Source: Charina bottae
Lineage: Eukaryota; Chordata; Lepidosauria; Squamata; Charinaidae
Assembly (NCBI GenBank): GCA_023362775.1
Contig: JALMGJ010000008.1
Location: 22,954,501-23,018,500, forward strand
Length of the DNA stretch: 64,000 nucleotides
Direction: 5' to 3'
A program made the translations under genes and the position numbers. A model generated the notes under the pieces. The model was not told the DNA's origin. It saw nothing but the letters and a program-made list of their open reading frames with translations, and ran no database searches. Within the stretch, counting starts at the first letter, position 1. Every line of letters begins with the position of its first letter. This document shows positions 9,991 to 21,059 of the stretch, piece after piece.

Positions 9991-12900
9991 AAAAGAAAGC
10001 AGAGCTTTAGAATACTTTTTTAAGTACTGATGAGAGTTTCATTCTACTCCAAAGATAAGATTATTTGTTAAGCTTTTGTTTTAGATTAGTTTAAAATAAT
10101 TACCTGAGACTATTCACATATAGAGTAGAGCAGGCCCAGGATTTTGGAACATCTTTGTTCCATATTTTACAAATGACATTGTACATATCCTGGAATTTCT
10201 GTATATAAATTTGTACACAATTCACACAAACTTCCCAGATGGCAGATCCTTTGAAGAATGGGGAGGGAGAGAACCCTTGCAGTTTCTTCTTTGGAAAAAC
10301 ATGAGAGGTGATATGGGAAGCCTGAAGCAAAGAGAATTGGGTGAAGTAGGTGGAGGAATGTGGGAAATAAAATCTTAGATGGGTAGAGCAGAAATTATGA
10401 CCTGTTCAAAAATGCCACTTATGAGACATATTCATTATCAATTTTCTTGGTATTCTTTTCAGGGAAGGAATTTCCTTTCTGTCTCTCATTCTTCTGCTGT
10501 CACTATTATTTATTCCTCTCTTGCTATTCATCATCTTTAAATAGAATGCTTTAATTTCTTTCTTAAAACGAATGATAAAATATGAGTGGAGATTTTCTAT
10601 CTGAGCCATAGAAATGGCTCCAGAAATGCCCATTGTAGAAAATTGTGTAATCTAGGAATAGTTCTTCCAGAAATAATTTCATGTAAAAGCTGTGTAGTAA
10701 TTTATCTAAAAATGAAGCCAGACTAATGATATATTTTTTAGACGAATCCATTCGGTATTACTTGAATTTCTTTGTAAAAATTTCAGTATCATTTGGCCCA
10801 ATAGATTCTAGAAATTTGATATACAATTTATTCACTATGTCACCAATCCCTTTCCACCACCACCTCTGCACTAATATTTACTTATTTGCATATATTCAAC
10901 AAAGACATAAACATATTGATTTTCTTCTGATTTATGTGGCTTCTGTAAGTTTCTGTGATTTTAACTGATTTTGCTGCCAATGTTTATGACATCTGATTTT
11001 TTTAAAAAAAAAAACCTTTTGCATTGAGGAAGAAACATATAATGACAAAAAAAATTAATATAAATATCTTCAGATGCCTTTATCAGAAAAAGTCTGTTAC
11101 TTCATTAAACTAACAAATATAATTGGTCTGTATCTGATTTTCATGTTGTACTCTGGGAAGGACCCAATATTTTATTTTTAATTGATTTAAGATGCATCAT
11201 GCAGTATTACATTTTCTTAGTGTGGTGCATGAAAGCTAAACACCAAAGTCAATTAAGTCTCCTCAAACCAAATGGCATTCAAAATTATGGCCATTAATTT
11301 TAAATCACAGTTTTGGCTTCCATTCCATAACAGCACTGGTCAACAATAGTTTGTGGAAGATTAATCCTTGGTTCTCTCCAGGATGGAACATATATTTAAC
11401 ACCCTTACCTGAGTCCTATCAAATAGCTAACCATAGAGAGAGAAACCACTTCTTATTGCATGCTGAGATTTAGGCTTGCAATAATTATTCCTCTCTGTAT
11501 GGGATCCATTACAATGTCCCACCCTGGAGAGAAAAGTGAACCTCAAAAGAAGCCTGAATATGCACCTTTATCTATCAGTTCCTTTATTTGTGTCTGATAC
11601 ATTTCTGTATTAACCACAAGCCAATCTTCTTGTTTGCTTGGGCCTTTTAGACCAGTCCTTTGTATTCTGATTCATATCCTTCCTCAAGCTAGCTAACTCC
11701 TTGAAGCTAGGCTATCTTTATACAAATAGGGTCACAGTTGGCATACCAGTAGATATGGGGAGAAATTGGGTGGAACAACTTTTTATAGGAACCCAGCTGA
11801 CGTTTTCAGTATGTATATGAGCATCTGAATGAAGTTAATTAATCATCAGGAAAACTCCTAGAGTCAGGCTTTGAACTGGGGTCAGGAAACCATGTTATTT
11901 CCTACAAAATTTGGAAAATAGCTGCATTTTATATAATCTGAATTCTGAGCTCCAATTAAATCTCATATTCCTGGTCAAGGTAAAGTCATTTTATCAGAAA
12001 GCAGCATTTTCTTCCTGTTACATAGAGTTTGGGGAGCAAAAGTCTTTATGAGCCTACCTTCAAAAGCTCTCTCTTTCCCCCTTGGGGAATGTAAATATTC
12101 AGACTGACATCAAAACATTATAGACAACTATCATTAGGGAGATGTTGTACAGAAACCCTATTTTTATTGTTACATAGATACATAATTCATTCTATATTAG
12201 AAATATAGCACAGAGAATTAATAGTAACTTCCACTATCCATATTTGCTAGGTAGCTCAACATCAGATTTAGAATTTCCAAGATTTTTTCTGAATCTGTGC
12301 TAGATACAAACTGAAGCTCCCTTCACAATTACACATGAATGTGTATTTCTTATATTTTAAACGTTTACATAGATTTTAAAACATGGAACTTTTTTGATAT
12401 GAAAATCATTTGTGATTTGATTGGAATAATCAGTTTGATATAGATTGGCAATTTGATTTTATTTAAATCATTAATTTGATTAAGAAAATTGAATCAGATT
12501 GATTTGGAAAGTCAATTTGATTTGGAAATTTGATCAAATTGGATGTGATTCAGACTACTGAATGGAATGCTTGCATAGTCCTAAAATGGCATTACTGTTA
12601 CAGAATCTTTGGATATCATTGTGCTTTCTAATGAGATTCAGAAACTTCTAAAATCAAGCTACACTGTGCCAGCCATTCGGAAACAATATATCTATATAGA
12701 TCGCTGGCTCTGCTTTCTGCAAGAATCCTGCTGTTTCTATTTTAAATGGAGACAAAAAAGCATGGAACTTCAATAGCTGGCAAGCCTTTTGTGCAGCAGT
12801 ATTACAGCTGCATCCTGCGAGCCACTCTTGGGACACTGAAAGGGTGAAAACTGGAATGTAGCAGGAAACTGGCAAAAGTCAACCCTTTCTAGCCACTCCA

Positions 12901-13267
12901 GAATGGCTTGATTGCTTCTTGCCTGCTTTAATTTTTCCCTGATGACAAGCCATGCTTTAGAGTAATAACTATACCACAAACTCAATACCTCACAATTGGC
13001 TGTATGCATAATGGCTTTGGTGGAAAAAAAATCAAATGGATTAACCTCATCAACTCGCAGTTACTGATTTCCCTGCCAGCAAACATGAGTTTCCAAAAAA
13101 ATATTGGTTTTTTGTTTTGCTTTGTTTTTGCTTTCAAAAAGATTCCCTACAAATTTTGACATTTTGCAGTGTCTAATATTTTTGTATCACTTAGCTGTTT
13201 TTAAATAAGGCACATTTTGCGGTTAATGAGCATGATTATACAAGATATTGCTAGCTCCAAAAATAAT

Positions 13268-13270
<3 letters not shown>
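9991..13270. other. Unassigned DNA, no gene seen
   Basis: This stretch shows no recognisable exon, RNA gene or repeat family. At 12400-12555 there is a loose cryptic repeat of GATTTGATT-like words. The short frames at 10100, 10406, 12654 and 12770 have no motif, and nothing supports them as coding. Confidence 0.4.

Positions 13271-13271
<1 letters not shown>

Positions 13272-13331
<60 letters not shown>
13272..13331. repeat. (GA)n microsatellite
   Basis: About 30 uninterrupted GA dinucleotides. No flanking element is recognised. Confidence 0.95.
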
Positions 13332-13333
<2 letters not shown>

Positions 13334-15434
13334 GTTCTCAATGGTGTGATTGCTCATGCATATGGACAGCAGTTTTACAATCTTTGGCTACTTTGTGAGA
13401 TATTGGCCATTTTAAACAGAATTAATTACTATGAAGGTCAGTGGGAATTAACTAGTCTATTTTTTGGGGGTGCTCTGACACTGACTAGTGCTGAATTGCT
13501 GAGCCCTAAAATAATGCAATCAATTATATAAATAAGCAATAGTACTGATAGACAGAGAATATATACTCATCCCAGAGCTGCATGTCTCTGTCCTTATATC
13601 AAGAGGGCTAAAAGTTTACCTTTTTTAAAAAAATAAAGTGATAAACAGAGAAATAGACATAGTATATTGGGCTCCTTTGTAAAATAACAATTTAGAAAAT
13701 ATTTGATTTGACATACAGTATAATCTAGTGTTATTGTTATCATTATTGTTTGATTGCATCTTGGTGGTTGTGATATATCTCATGATTGGTTTACTTGTTT
13801 CTCTGAATAAATTATTTATGTCATCATGAATATATAAGCCACTCACCAACTGCAATCATTGGGCAATATCAAAATATAACAACTAGAATATGTTACACCA
13901 AGAATCACAATTAGCCCAAATTTGGCTCTGTAAAAGTTGAAAACCATATCCATTTTATTCTGACCTTAATTCAGAGTCCCATTTCAGCCTCACTACCATT
14001 CTGATAGTTCTGTGCTTGGTACTATGATGGGTTCCAGTTTCCTCTTCCACTTCCCAAACACACTATAGGGGTTTTCATTTGGCCTGTAACACATTCTTCA
14101 CTTTACAAATATCTATGGAGGAAGTAGGAAAAGCCAGGGAAATCTTGCTATCTTCTCTCAAAGAAGGTATTTTCCCCCACTTTAGAGGTCAAAAGGAAAC
14201 TAACTTTCTAAGCATTTTTTCAAATGCTACAAGGACCTTATAGGGTGAGCAATTGGAGTTTTCTACAGTCTATTTAACATCAATACTATCCCAATAATTT
14301 TAGAAAAAAATCAGTATGAACAAGTATCTAAAATCCCTTTTGTTGTCATAGAAAAAGAACTCAGCATATGCTAGCCAGCCGAGTATCATTGTTAATGTTC
14401 CCACACCACCAGTATCCCCAAAAAAATTAATAAAGCTTGGTATCTATTATTCCCACAAAGAAGCATTATGAAAACTTCATGGTTAGCTTGTGTAACAATT
14501 TAAACAAGACAGAAATGTTTAACGCACCACTGTCACCAAATATGAAATACTCCACCAAATCTTTATGGCTTTTAAACTGAAGGGGTAATAATCTTCATAG
14601 AATCAGAAAAAAAGTCTCCTTTTTATATGTTATCTCACTGCTCATAGTCAATAGGGCGTCTTTATTTCAGGAGATAATAAAATTTGCCCATTTTGGCAAT
14701 ATTTGAAGATTTCTTTGGCAGGGCTAAAAAGGACAAAACTAAATAAATTTGCCTGTGTTTTGCAAGTGTATTTTAGGTGAGTGCTGTTCAAAACTTATAT
14801 GACAGTGTGGGAATTGATGCTTCCCACTGCTGTCCACAGCTATTACTTTTAAAATTAATTTTTCACCTTTTTATATTTTCACCAGTGTAGTGGTACCCTT
14901 AGACTATACAGATAAATGCCATTTATCTATTTCAAGCTTATCACTAAGAATTAAGCACCAGAATCTGCATAATTAGAAGCAACCTCAACCTGGAAAATAC
15001 CATAATGACATTGTCCTTGAAATCAGTGGAGGTGAAAGCTGTATGTTATAGCATATTTCTATAAGCTTTAGATGTAACTCTGATTAGGATTTTATCTAAG
15101 CGTTATAACAAGGAAGTTATGTTAATTTTAGTAAGTTTATTTCAAACTGTATGATCTTACATAAAGCATTCACTGAAAAGAATGAAATACCAAGTATTTT
15201 GCTCAGACTTTTTCTTGATTTAGGCACTTTTAACAAATAATTATTCTGCCCAATTATCTGTGATTTTAGTAAGAATAAGCTTTGCAGTGTATTTTGTATT
15301 CATCATAAGGACTCCAAAGATTACCAAAAAACCTTAACAGAGTTAATACTTGTTTCTGTTTGGTGATGTCTGTGTACTGGGTTTAAGTGCAATACTATTT
15401 TCCCTTTCTACTGGTCGTGTACAGATACAAAAAC
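13332..15434. other. Unassigned DNA, no gene seen
   Basis: No gene, repeat family or regulatory structure could be supported here. Confidence 0.4.
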
Positions 15435-15435
15435 G

Positions 15436-15466
<31 letters not shown>

Positions 15467-15476
15467 CTTATTTATT
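15435..15476. repeat. (TTTA)n microsatellite
   Basis: About ten TTTA/TTAT units. It may be the A-rich tail of a lost antisense LINE, since the same unit ends antisense L2-like tails at 54472 and 55100. Confidence 0.9.
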
Positions 15477-15744
15477 TTCAGGTTTAAATGTCATTCCAAA
15501 TTATTGCTGACTCTGACCAACTTGCATACCTATTATATATATGAACAAGGTAAAAACAAAAAACGGTAAATAATTAAATAAAAGATAATGAAAATAAATA
15601 CAACTGCAATGCAATGATACAGTCATAATAACATCTCCCTTCACCAAGGAATACTAACATTAAACTAAACAAACAATACCTCTGCAGGAGAGACCAAACC
15701 CATACCATATCCAAGAGGGGGAGTTGGGTGGTGATAAATCTGAT

Positions 15745-15748
<4 letters not shown>

Positions 15749-15811
<63 letters not shown>
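15749..15811. repeat. (AAAG)n microsatellite
   Basis: A clean run of AAAG units sits just beside the 3' side of an antisense L2-like fragment. Another (AAAG)n run follows the L2-like LINE at 53047-53120. Its placement suggests it grew from a LINE tail. Confidence 0.95.
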
Positions 15812-15812
<1 letters not shown>

Positions 15813-15819
15813 GTTGTTG

Positions 15820-16235
15820 GAACATCCAGATTTTAATAGGTTTTCCAAATCCCCACAGGCTTAAAAAAAAATGGATGTCAGGGGAATGTTGTTCCAAAGA
15901 AGTGTGGAGGAGCAATTGTTCAACTCAGTGGTTCCTGCTGGTGAGATTCTCTGAGACAAGGCACCTGGATATGTTTTTCCTGATCCTAATAGATAGGCAG
16001 ATATAATTAGGAATATGTGATCATGAAGATATCCAAGTTGTGATCTATAAAGGGCTTTAAAGGTGGCAACCAGAAGCTTGACTTGCACCCAAACTTCATC
16101 TGGTAACCAGTGCTGTGTCCACAACCACCTGATCCACTGTATTCTGGACCAGCTGAAGCTTCTGAATACTCTTTAAGGATAGAGTGTGTTGCAGTAGTCT
16201 CAATAAGAGGTGACTAAGACATGAGTGATAATGAG
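15820..16235 (-). pseudogene. L2-like LINE C-terminal fragment, decayed
   Basis: Minus-strand translation at 15861-16124 includes VKLLVATFKALYRSQLGYL and LSQRISPAGTTELNNCSSTL...LWNNIPL, the equivalents of VQFKVLVITFKALHGMGPGY and FSAVAPTLWNTLP in the better copy at 860. Several residues and frames are lost, so this is older than the other L2-like copies. Continuation to about 16235 keeps the LVQNTV and ATHSI-like region. Confidence 0.7.
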
Positions 16236-16560
16236 TAAGACCTCCTCTTCCAGGAAAGGTCACAACTGTTACACAAGATGAAATTGTGCAAAGGCCCTTC
16301 TGAACAGCTCCACCTGTTCCTTTGAACAGAAGCTATGAATCCAGTACTGTCACCAGATTACAAACTAATTTGGTGCAAGAGAATGAGACAACATCCAAAA
16401 CTAAATATAGAACATCTGTAGAGTTGGATGGCTTACAAATCCAAAGCCATTCCATCTTGCTTAGATTTAGCCTGAGCCTATTTTTCACCACCACAACAAG
16501 CAGGCATTGAATCAGCACCTTGATGGCACTACCTGTTCAGTCCAGGGTTGAGATGTATAA
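16236..16560 (-). other. Probable upstream part of the same LINE
   Basis: The minus strand gives NRLRLNLSKMEWLWICKPSN near 16430-16490, matching NRLQLNPGKTEWLWIDG of the L2-like copy at 35820. This is the segment after the RT catalytic motif. The intervening sequence is heavily decayed. So the LINE at 15820 probably extends to about 16560. Confidence 0.6.
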
Positions 16561-16711
16561 TTCAGTAACATCAGCTTACCAAAAAAGTCATTGACTGAGA
16601 TATATAAAAGAAAATCTTTATACGTCTGAAATGTTTGAAACAACAGTTGGTTATTTGTAGAAAAAAGGTAAAGCATTTCAAGAAAAGAATATATTTTCAA
16701 TAATTAAGAAT

Positions 16712-17080
16712 AGTGGTGGCCCTATTTTGGTTTGGGGTTGTTTGCCAGGCAGTGGCACAAGGAATATTGTGCAGATGGAAGGAAGAATGGTCTGGACTAA
16801 ATATTAACATATCCTAGAATCTAATGTGAAGAAATTGAATCTGAAAAGAGGTTAGATATTTCAGAAGGAAAGCAGTGTAAAACATACCCCCAAATCAACC
16901 ATGAAGTACTTACAAAAAATAAAAAATGTTATTGAAAATCTGTAGGAAGATCTCAAACATGCAATGTATGAGTACACAGAGACCTAAGAATATTTCTGAG
17001 CTTGAAGAGTTTGGTAAAGAAAAAAATTCCAAAAGTACTTCACTGGTTATAGAAACATTTGGAAGCTGTTATTTCTGGGC
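16712..17080 (+). pseudogene. Tc1/mariner transposase remnant
   Basis: Plus-strand translation gives WGWGCFAGSGTRNIVQMEGR near 16720-16785, then SVKHTPKSTMKYLQ near 16875-16910 and VIENLxEDLKHAMYEYTE near 16930-16985. These match the Tc1 order: WGCFSxxGxGxLxxxEG, the second catalytic aspartate block (DPKHT, here with the D replaced) and the NPIENLWxDLK block. Stop codons interrupt it. Termini were not found. The DDE catalytic triad is not intact, so it is inactive. Confidence 0.75.
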
Positions 17081-17081
17081 T

Positions 17082-17171
17082 TCCAGGTGAGGACAGGAAG
17101 GCCTGGCGTGCTATGGTCCATGAGGTCACGAAGAGTCGGACACGACTAAACGACTGAACAACAACAACAAA
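17082..17171 (+). mobile_element. BovB (RTE) LINE 3' end
   Basis: GGCGTGCTATGGTCCATGAG, GTCACGAAGAGTCGGACACG and ACTAAACGACTGAAC followed by (AAC)n is the characteristic 3' end of BovB LINEs, which are abundant in squamates and ruminants and known for horizontal transfer. Only about 90 bp remain, a strong 5' truncation. It abuts the hAT remnant on the right and the Tc1 remnant on the left. The block AGTCGGACACGACT is shared with the SINE family at 3182. Confidence 0.85.
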
Positions 17172-18095
17172 ATAGTCTGGTGAGACAAACTGATTTTACA
17201 AAAATTGCTTTTTTTATCAGGACAAATTATATCTGCCACGCTTTCCATACGTTGCTTAATAAACTCACCATCGGTAAATGGTTTTGGTTTTTTTTGCAAT
17301 CAGATTTGCTACTAAATAACTAGCTTTTATAATAGAGTCCTTTTGAGTTGTGACCTTTTTTTAAAAAAATTGTTGAGATGACAGACTTTTTTTCAGTTCC
17401 ACTAATTTGTCTTTATGACAAATTCCTTGATACGCTTCGAATTTGGCAGCATGTTTTTCCATATAATGCCTTTTCAAATTGTAGTCTTTGAAAACTGACA
17501 CATTTTCCCTACAAATTAAGCATAGTGCCTTAGTATTTCTTTTGACAAAGAAGTACTCATCTGTCCATTTTTCATAGAATACTCTTCCTTCATCTGAGAT
17601 TTTTCTTTTTTTCTTTTCTCTTTTGGGTTCTGTTTTCTGTTGAAACGATGTTGAAGCCATGCTGGAATAAATTTATTTAGGAATAAATATTTTTTTTAAG
17701 AAATAACACAACAAGCCCATTGTAAATTGTTAGGCAGGCAAATAAACAAAGCAAAGTTTAAAAATCAAATAAGAAAACTTACATGTCTACTTAATAATAA
17801 TAACAATAAATGCCTGTCATCACAGAACACATGTAGGTAGGTTGAAATATTATATATAACACCAAGTTGCCACAAGCTGATGTGTGTAGCAGGTGGCGGT
17901 GGCGTTAGCACTGCACTGCCCCCTTCCCTACACAGCATTCCATTTTTCTACCTACGCAGTCTGCGATTGAGCACCGCATGATCGAGTCATGAAAAAAATT
18001 GCAAAATAATTTTAAAAGTTTATATTTTTGGGGGGCCACATTAATAGATGTTCAGGGCCGCATGCGGCCCGTGGGCTGCAGGTTGGACATGCCTG
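17172..18095 (-). mobile_element. hAT (Charlie-like) transposon remnant
   Basis: On the minus strand the element opens with CAGGCATGTCCAACCTGCAG, a hAT-type terminus, at 18095, followed by an untranslated GC-rich part and a transposase start at 17660. The flank CTTTAAAT (18096-18103) would be one TSD copy, but the other terminus is missing. The element stops at the BovB end near 17172, inside transposase codons. Confidence 0.75.
17361..17660 (-). pseudogene. hAT transposase N-terminus with BED zinc finger
   Basis: A 99-aa frame reads KRKISDEGRVFYEKW, then CLICRENVSVFKDYNLKRHY and MEKHAAKF, a BED-type zinc finger (C-x2-C ... H-x4-H) at about residues 47-70. After the stop near 17361 a minus-strand frame continues with SIIKASYLVANLIAKKTKPF and FIKQRMESVADIICPDKK down to about 17175. 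This is the N-terminal half of Charlie-type transposases, the source of domesticated ZBED/GTF2IRD2 proteins. It has at least one disabling break and lacks the RNase H-like catalytic and dimerisation parts, so I call it a transposon remnant rather than a domesticated gene. Confidence 0.8.
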
Positions 18096-18484
18096 CTTTA
18101 AATGATTTCAATTTTCAGCAAAAAGATTAACAAGAATTGGATGTAAGAAAGTTTAAAATGGATAAAGGCAACAGTAATTTTGAAAGATTCATTTTGGTGA
18201 AAGTGCTTTTGAAAATTTTGGAATTAAACAGACAAACAGACCTGACTTTTGAGGGAATGTTATTTGTTTAGCATTAGACAATTGGTGGATTTTACAAAAC
18301 AAAGATAAAGGTAATATGAGCCAGATTGTCAGGGTGAGTGACAATGAATAACTGCAGAGTATCATTTGAGACAAAAGTATTAAGGACACATAAAGACAAA
18401 ACAGGGGTAAAAAGTAAAGGAAGACTGCCGTTTACTTTTCCTCTTGTAATTGAGACACTTTCACTTTTGGATTACAGTATTAGA

Positions 18485-19440
18485 ATGGCAACTACCAGAA
18501 AAGTGGCAGAAACAGGAGAAGGGAGGAGAGGTTTGTTAGAGCAACCTGCAGAAAGAGGAATTACACCAGAGTTTCTCCAGAAAATGTTTGAGGAGTTAGG
18601 CAAAATGTTGTCGCTTAAATCACTTAATACTAAATTGACAGCTTTTGAAGAGAGAATGGATGAAAGACTTGTAAAGATGAAAGAGGAGATGAAAGAAGAA
18701 GTTAAGAAGATGGAAAACTGTGTAAAACAAGTGAATGGAGATGTAAAACAAATTAATGGCAAAGTGGAAATTTTGGAAAGTAAGACAGAAGTTATAAATA
18801 GAGAGATGGAAAGAGATATAGATAATCTGGCATTATTGAAGTTGGTAGAGAAAGAATTTTGCTTGAAATTGAGAGCGATTCCAGAGGATTCTGGTGAAGA
18901 CATTATAGAAAAGGTAATTTAAGCTTTATCAAATTTTTTGGAATGATATGAAGAGGATACAGAGACAGAAATGGACAAAGTTTACAGAATAAATAAAAGA
19001 TTTGTGAGAATAAAAAATGTTCCAAGTGATGTTCTGGTGCATTTTGTCAGGATGAAGACAAGAGATCAAGTTTAGCGGCAGCATTTTAATATAAGACTGA
19101 AGATTGATAACAGAGATGTAATTGTGCTAATTGTGTAAGAGAAAATTGTGCTAATTGTGTAAGAGAAAAGAGTACTTCTTTCTAAGAGACTTAAACAGAA
19201 GATTCCATTTTGATGGGACAAATTGGAAGGAGTGATTTTTACTTTTAAACCACAGAGGTTTTGACTGAATTCTGTTCAGAAGGAGAGATAATTTCTAGGA
19301 AAAATTAAAGAAGTGTTGGAGGAGTTACAAATGCAGGTGACAGATTATACTACACAAAAACCTCGACAGGTGCAACAGGATAGTGAAAGGAATGTTACTG
19401 AATTAGGTGCTACAGGTAATGATTTTTCTCAATTTTTGGC
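18485..19440 (+). pseudogene. L1 ORF1 protein (outer L1), broken
   Basis: The start MATTRKVAETGEGRRGLLEQ at 18485 matches METTRKATKIAEGRRRSLEQ in the copy at 58162. A long coiled coil follows (heptads in LNTKLTAFEERMDERLVKMK and VKQINGKVEILESKTEVINR), then the RNA-binding RRM-like block LRAIPEDSGEDI and, after a stop at 18922, RIKNVPSDVLVHFVRMKTRD near 19005-19060. This is the L1 ORF1 nucleic-acid chaperone layout: coiled coil trimer, RRM, C-terminal domain. Stops near 18922, 19073 and later make it non-functional. Confidence 0.8.
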
Positions 19441-19527
19441 TTGATTATGGATTACAAGTGCTTAATGTGGAATATAAATGGAACAAATGCTCCTCAACAG
19501 AGAAAAAAAAATTATTTCATTATTTAA

Positions 19528-19836
19528 AAGGGACAGCGGTGGCTCAGTGGTTAAGATGCTGAGTCAGAAGCCATTAAGGCTGACAGCTTGGCAGTTTGAA
19601 TCCCAAGAGTGTGAGCCACATGCCGGAGTGAGCTCCCGGCAATTTGTCCAAGCTTCTGCCAACCTAGCAGTTCAAAAGCATGCAAATGCAAGTAGATAAA
19701 TAGGTACCACTTCAGTTGGAAAAATCACAGGGACATGAAAGTAGCCTCCTCGGGCATCCCCCAGGCAACGGTGATGTCACTGGCAAATCCTTTCACTACA
19801 AAAGCGCCTTGGTGCTTATGAAAATGAAAAAAAAAA
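19528..19836 (+). mobile_element. tRNA-derived SINE, alternative tail
   Basis: The head GGGACAGCGGTGGCTCAGTG and GTTTGAATCCC give A and B boxes. The middle (TCTGCCAACCTAGCAGTTC, GCATGCAAATGCAAGTAGA, TAGGTACCACTTC) is the same as in the SINE at 3182. The 3' part differs: CCTCCTCGGGCATCCCCCAG, GGTGATGTCACTGGCAAATC, then an A-rich tail. So two SINE subfamilies share head and body but not tail. It lies in the endonuclease part of the outer L1. Confidence 0.75.
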
Positions 19837-20321
19837 TTTTTAATTAAAACAAGACATAATTAGCCTACAAGAAATATATATTAGAAAAGAACATAAAACA
19901 TTTGACTTATAAAAATTTGGGTGAAGAATTTATTTCAGCAGGAATTAAAAAAAGAAATGGAGCTGTTTTATACATAACCCCCCAACTACAACCAGAGCTT
20001 ATATTGAATGATGATCATGGAACATATGTTGGGGTGGAAGACAATCCACATGGGGCTAAGATGCTGATATTGGGAATTTATGCCCCAAATGAGGACAGAG
20101 AATTGTTTTATAAAAGACTTACAGATAGGCTAATGGGTTTTTCTTACGAAAATTGGTGTTTAATGGGGTAATGGAATGGAGTGCTTTCCCCACAAATAGA
20201 CAGAACTTCAGAGAAAAATATTAAAATTATATAAGGCAAATTAGCAAAAGTTTTTTTTAACTTGATGGACAATGTAGGGCTTGTTGATATGTGAAGAAAT
20301 AAAAATGGCAATTCAAGAGAG

Positions 20322-20566
20322 TATTTTATTTTTATTTTATTTTTATCCCACCCTTATTATTTTTTTTATAAATAACTCAAGGTGGCAAACATACCTAATA
20401 CTCCTTCCTCCTCCTATTTTCCCCACAACAACAACCCTGTGAGGTGAGTTGGGCTGAGAGAGAGTGACTGGCCCAAGGTCACCCAGCTGGCTTTCATGCC
20501 TAAGGCGGGACTAGAACTCTGAGTTTCTAGCCCAGCACCTTAACCACTAGACCAAACTGGCTCATG
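20322..20566 (-). mobile_element. Sauria-like SINE with LINE-type tail
   Basis: On the minus strand: GAGCCAGTTTGGTCTAGTGG, TTAAGGTGCTGGGCTAGAAA, GAGTTCTAGTCCCGCC, GCTGGGTGACCTTGGGCCAG, then CTCACCTCACAGGGTTGTTG and CACCTTGAGTTATTTATAAA with a GGGATAAAAATAAAAT tail. Head is Sauria-like but the 3' end differs from that at 6680. The same subfamily is at 53123-54650. It sits in the outer L1 endonuclease. Confidence 0.8.
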
Positions 20567-20866
20567 CATATATTTCTGAAAGAATCTGTTTCAAGAATTG
20601 GTATGATTTTGATATTGAAGAATTTAGCTACCGACTTCCGGTGAGGAATAATGGTGGACGGACAATCCTGGTAAAGCTCCACTCCTAGGATTTACAACGC
20701 GGCGATTATTGTGTCTCCTAGAATTTATTTTGAGACACAAAGCAAGCTCCGGGAAAGGAGAAGCTGGCAAATCACTCCTGTGACTTCCAAAAAGCTGGAA
20801 AACACTGAGAGACCGCAGACTTGAGATCAACCCGAAGAGCCAGCTGGGTCCAGAGAAGGGGACTGG

Positions 20867-21055
20867 ATGAAAGCAATGTTTGAGGAATATACTTACAAAA
20901 CTTCACAAACTATTATTCAAAATGTTAATCAAATATTGGAGATAAAATTTGATGAACTTGAAAAGAAACTGGATCAAAAATTGGAGAAGATAGAAAGGAA
21001 AATAGAAGGAGAAATTAAAATAGTTAATGATAGGGTAGGGTCCTTCTTATACTAA
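20867..21055 (+). pseudogene. L1 ORF1 N-terminal stub (inner L1)
   Basis: A 62-aa frame MKAMFEEYTYKTSQTIIQNV continues into a coiled coil rich in KLDQKLEKIERKIEGE heptads. It stops at the internal deletion junction. At the junction GGGTCCTTCTTATACTAAAA is followed by GAAGGACAGGACCCC, an imperfect palindrome, so the deletion may have involved a hairpin or template switch. Confidence 0.65.
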
Positions 21056-21059
21056 AAGA

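Larger units (their letters stand above)
19447..20617 (+). pseudogene. L1 ORF2 endonuclease domain (outer L1), interrupted
   Basis: The beginning reads MWNINGTNAPQQRKKIISLF near 19467-19530, the APE-type endonuclease start of L1 ORF2. A SINE interrupts it. It resumes as GVEDNPHGAKMLILGIYAPN and RELFYKRLTDRLM at 19902-20171. A second SINE follows and then ISERICFK/ISKESVSRIGMILIL near 20570-20617. The last codons join in frame to 28828 once the inner L1 is removed. Stops are present in several places. Confidence 0.75.

Noticed and set aside
13272..13331. Possible functional (GA)n element
   Set aside because: Plain dinucleotide microsatellite; nothing around it suggests a regulatory role.
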